From Clostridia bacterium (GTDB lineage: Bacteria > Bacillota > Clostridia > Oscillospirales > Acutalibacteraceae), in assembly GCA_017437165.1 (NCBI GenBank), contig JAFSBS010000166.1:1-8194 (forward strand): 8,194 nucleotides of DNA, written 5' to 3'. Below the pieces are notes generated by a model. It worked only from the letters and a program-made list of their open reading frames with translations. It did no database searches and was not told the origin of the DNA. Below, one piece after another: positions 6,526 to 8,194 of this stretch; positions within the stretch are counted from its first letter, which is position 1, and each line of letters opens with the position of its first letter. The translations under genes were made by a program, and so were the position numbers.

Positions 6526-7518
6526 ATGAAGAAGATTTTTGTAATTGTTTTAACACTTACTATAGCGTGCTTTTGTGGTTGTGGCAATAAAACTCCTGAA
6601 GCACAGGGTGAACTAACCGAATCAAATATTACAACAACAAACGAAATAACAGAAACTACCACAATGAGTGAAACAACAGAACCTACTGAAGCACCATTCC
6701 CGGAAGGAATGGGTTCTATAAAAAGAAATGAAAAATCTGTTTATGGTAAGAAAACAGGTACAGATAAAACTTACACGGGACTTGAGCCACTCCCTGAAAT
6801 AAAAGTGCCTGTTGTGGATGTAGATAATCTAAAAAAAATAAGCGAGAAAAGTGAAAGCCATTCTTTCGGAGTTTCAAAGGATGGCAAACCACACGAAATT
6901 TCTGTAAATTTTCAAAAAATATACGATAAATATAATGCACTTTGTTTAGATACAAGTGGTGAAAAAGTAATTTATCTTACATTTGACTGTGGTTATGAAA
7001 ATGGTTGTACGGATAAGATTTTAGATGTATTAAAAGAAAAGGGCGTACCCGCAGCATTTTTTGTGACCTTACCATATTTAAAAACTGCACCTGAAACTAC
7101 TGCTAGAATGATTTTAGAAGGTCATGTCGTTGGCAACCATTCAGATACACACCCTAATTTTTCAACGATTTCAAGAACACAGATGGCAAAAGAAATAGAA
7201 AATGTTGAAAACTATTTAAGAACACATTTTGGGTATTCTTCCTGCTACTTCCGTTTCCCACAAGGCGCATATTCAGAAAGTGCTTTGGATTTAGTAAACA
7301 ATGCAGGCTACACTTCAGTTTTCTGGTCAAGTGCTTATGCCGATTGGGATACTAACAATTTAAAAGGTAAAGACTATGCTTTTAACACTGTAACTTCTCG
7401 GTTGCACCCAGGCTGTGTACTTCTCTTACACGCAGTTTCACAAGATAATGCCGATGCACTTGCTGATATAATTGACTATGCGAGAAGTAATGGTTATGTT
7501 TTTAAACAACTGCCTTGA
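6526..7518 (+). CDS. PdaA-like polysaccharide deacetylase (NodB domain), lipoprotein
   Basis: A 330-residue exported enzyme of carbohydrate esterase family 4, closest in motif style to PdaA, which removes the N-acetyl group of muramic acid in peptidoglycan. Residues 1-19 form a signal with Cys15 or Cys19 as the lipid-modified residue. A Thr/Glu-rich linker follows (about 21-60), and the catalytic domain spans about 147-330. Motifs: LTFDCGYENG (151-160) with Asp154 as the expected base, GHVVGNHSDTH (199-209) with metal ligands His205 and His209, YFRFPQGAYS (241-250), WSSAYADWD (267-275), and HPGCVLLLHAVS (294-305) with His302. The second Asp of the usual TFDDG is Cys155 here; PdaA-type relatives also lack that Asp. 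ATG at 6526 is chosen over upstream ATG 6484-class starts, which fall inside the hairpin. AGGAAG (6515-6520) lies 5 nt ahead, and the signal peptide begins exactly there. Probably in one operon with the small protein. Confidence 0.9.
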   Translation: MKKIFVIVLTLTIACFCGCGNKTPEAQGELTESNITTTNEITETTTMSETTEPTEAPFPEGMGSIKRNEKSVYGKKTGTDKTYTGLEPLPEIKVPVVDVDNLKKISEKSESHSFGVSKDGKPHEISVNFQKIYDKYNALCLDTSGEKVIYLTFDCGYENGCTDKILDVLKEKGVPAAFFVTLPYLKTAPETTARMILEGHVVGNHSDTHPNFSTISRTQMAKEIENVENYLRTHFGYSSCYFRFPQGAYSESALDLVNNAGYTSVFWSSAYADWDTNNLKGKDYAFNTVTSRLHPGCVLLLHAVSQDNADALADIIDYARSNGYVFKQLP

Positions 7519-7556
7519 TTAGCAGCAAGTGTGCAAGTTGCAAGGGTTATAAAATG

Positions 7557-7598
7557 AAAAGTTCTATCATTTTCAAAAACAGAAATGATAGAACTTTT
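7557..7598 (+). terminator. Intrinsic terminator after the deacetylase gene
   Basis: A 15-bp perfect stem (AAAGTTCTATCATTT, 7558-7572, with its complement 7583-7597), extendable by one A-T pair, with a 10-nt loop. It is followed by TTTGTTTCTATTT, a usable U-tract. It starts about 40 nt after the deacetylase stop codon. Confidence 0.88.
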
Positions 7599-7635
7599 TT
7601 GTTTCTATTTAATTAATAATAGCGTCGCAGACCTA

Positions 7636-7669
7636 CAATTTTCAATTTTCAACTTTCAATTTTCAATTT
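7636..7669. repeat. Heptamer tandem repeat (TTTTCAA)n
   Basis: Four consecutive 7-nt units occupy 7639-7666, three TTTTCAA and one CTTTCAA, with partial units on each side. Neighbouring bases add small direct repeats: TAGCGT at 7619-7624 and again near 7678-7683, and CTGCA at 7693-7697 and 7700-7704. There is no spacer structure as in CRISPR. The rest of the non-coding stretch 7599-7704 holds nothing else I can identify. Confidence 0.7.
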
Positions 7670-7704
7670 AAATCGTGTAGCGTTCCTCAATTCTGCACCC
7701 TGCA

Positions 7705-8090
7705 TTACTTAATAAACTCTTCCATCGCACCAATAAAAATCTCATTTCTCGTTGTAGAAATATTAGAAATGAAAATAATATCATCAATCTTTTTATTCTG
7801 ACTGAATTCGTTTAAGGTGAGTTCATAGTGTCTTGGGTCAATAATGTGAATTGTTTTGTAGTGTGGTATAAGGAACGGTACAAACGCATTACCAAAAGAA
7901 TCTTTTATAACAAGACAGGTTTCGCCATCAGGGTTATCGTAATTTTCAATTACAGAGTATGGCTGGTCAGCACCAATAAATGCGGTGTATTTCATACTTG
8001 GTGCATAGTCAGTTGCATCTGCAACAACTTTCCATTTGAAAGTTGCACCATCATTTTGTGTAATTGTAAAATCTACATTGTCTTGTACTA
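7705..8090 (-). pseudogene. C-terminal fragment of a second DHHW family protein
   Basis: The minus-strand frame ends at TAA (7705-7707) and carries about 125-130 residues matching the end of DHHW/AlgX-like proteins: FIGADQPYSVIEN, VIKDSFGNAFVPFL with the probable catalytic Ser, YKTIHIIDPRHYE, and IDDIIFISNIS. The same blocks occur in the intact DHHW protein at 642-1745 (VIFRDSFGSSLAPLF, YKKITLVDIRYI), so the two are paralogues. The membrane anchor and the DxHW catalytic half are absent. The frame runs open to a stop at 8170-8172, but beyond about 8090 its translation no longer looks like DHHW, and the plus strand there encodes a LysM domain. An ATG at 8107-8109 exists but has no ribosome binding site. 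The right boundary given is approximate. It is a 5'-truncated remnant, or an intact gene cut by a misassembly. Confidence 0.78.
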
Positions 8091-8194
8091 ATAAAGAATA
8101 TAAAACCATATATGTAAAATCTGGAGATACTTTATGGAGTATAGCATCAGATTTACAAGAAAACGATACTTATTATGAAGGGAAAGATGTTAGA
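8087..8194 (+). CDS. LysM-domain protein, fragment (5' end missing, runs off the window)
   Basis: A plus-strand frame encodes 36 residues with a clear LysM start: YKTIYVKSGDTLWSIASD, then LQENDTYYEGKDVR to the window edge. VKSGDTLWSIA is the classic first strand and helix of the peptidoglycan-binding LysM module, and the spacing resembles small clostridial LysM proteins of the YneA type. No normal start is present. The frame stays open leftward into the DHHW fragment, with only an in-frame TTG at 8078 and no ribosome binding site, and no signal peptide or anchor is encoded. The gene therefore appears to have lost its 5' end at the same point where the DHHW fragment lost its own. The left coordinate marks where LysM-like sequence begins; the true boundary is uncertain. 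Confidence 0.7.

Noticed and set aside
6243..6662. Minus-strand hydrophobic frame opposite the small protein and deacetylase start
   Set aside because: No ribosome binding site, and it crosses two plus-strand genes with good starts and a perfect hairpin; the hydrophobicity comes from the complement of Lys/Thr-rich codons.
6716..6955. Minus-strand frame inside the deacetylase
   Set aside because: Antisense shadow with no features.
7636..7669. Possible CRISPR array
   Set aside because: The 7-nt units are directly adjacent with no unique spacers; this is a simple tandem repeat.
7828..8091. Plus-strand frame across the DHHW fragment
   Set aside because: Cys/Val-rich translation without family features, opposite the clear DHHW C-terminal motifs; it is also not the LysM frame.

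Overview
The window is AT-rich, densely packed DNA with strong Shine-Dalgarno sites (AGGAGG-like), sigma-A-type promoters and compact stem-loop terminators. The gene content is an MBOAT/DHHW acylation pair, a clostridial-type PutP, TrmL, a pyridoxamine-kinase-like protein, a PdaA-like deacetylase and a LysM protein. Together these point to a low-GC Firmicute of the class Clostridia, probably an anaerobic gut lineage. This placement is inference from style and protein flavour, not from a marker gene.

Layout. (A) 1-1745, plus strand: the C-terminal end of an AlgI-like MBOAT O-acyltransferase followed 11 nt later by a complete DHHW/AlgX-like SGNH protein, a cell-surface polysaccharide O-acetylation pair. 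A strong hairpin at 1751-1783 sits between this unit and the convergent next gene. (B) 1791-3005, minus strand: a two-pass membrane protein with a Gly/Ser/His-rich N-terminus, an acidic external domain and a decarboxylase-like IGVIGSADGPT motif. I cannot assign it a function. (C) 3183-4727, plus strand: a PutP-type sodium/proline symporter, transcribed divergently from (B); each has a recognisable -35/-10 promoter in the 177-bp gap. Its natural C-terminal tail appears cut off by an in-frame TAA. A bidirectional terminator (4768-4802) follows. (D) 4802-6150, minus strand: a two-gene operon of a pyridoxal/pyridoxamine kinase and trmL, joined by an ATGA overlap, with a clear promoter at 6197-6225. 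(E) 6283-7518, plus strand: a 62-residue unrecognised basic/amphipathic protein, a perfect 12-bp intercistronic hairpin, and a PdaA-like polysaccharide deacetylase lipoprotein, closed by a strong terminator at 7557-7598.

The right end (7599-8194) looks rearranged. A heptamer repeat tract (7636-7669) is followed by the C-terminal part of a second DHHW-family gene on the minus strand. That fragment runs head to head, with no intervening space, into a LysM-domain reading frame on the plus strand. Both genes lack their 5' ends at the same point (about 8070-8095), so this is either a genuine rearrangement breakpoint or an assembly chimera.

Several genes share a cell-envelope theme: acetylation of exported glycans (A), peptidoglycan deacetylation (E) and peptidoglycan binding by LysM. 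The others are housekeeping functions: proline uptake, vitamin B6 salvage and tRNA wobble methylation. I saw no RNA genes, CRISPR arrays, IS elements, riboswitches or phage genes. No clearly novel multi-gene system is evident. The best leads are the 8.08-kb junction, the Gly/His-rich membrane protein and the truncated PutP.
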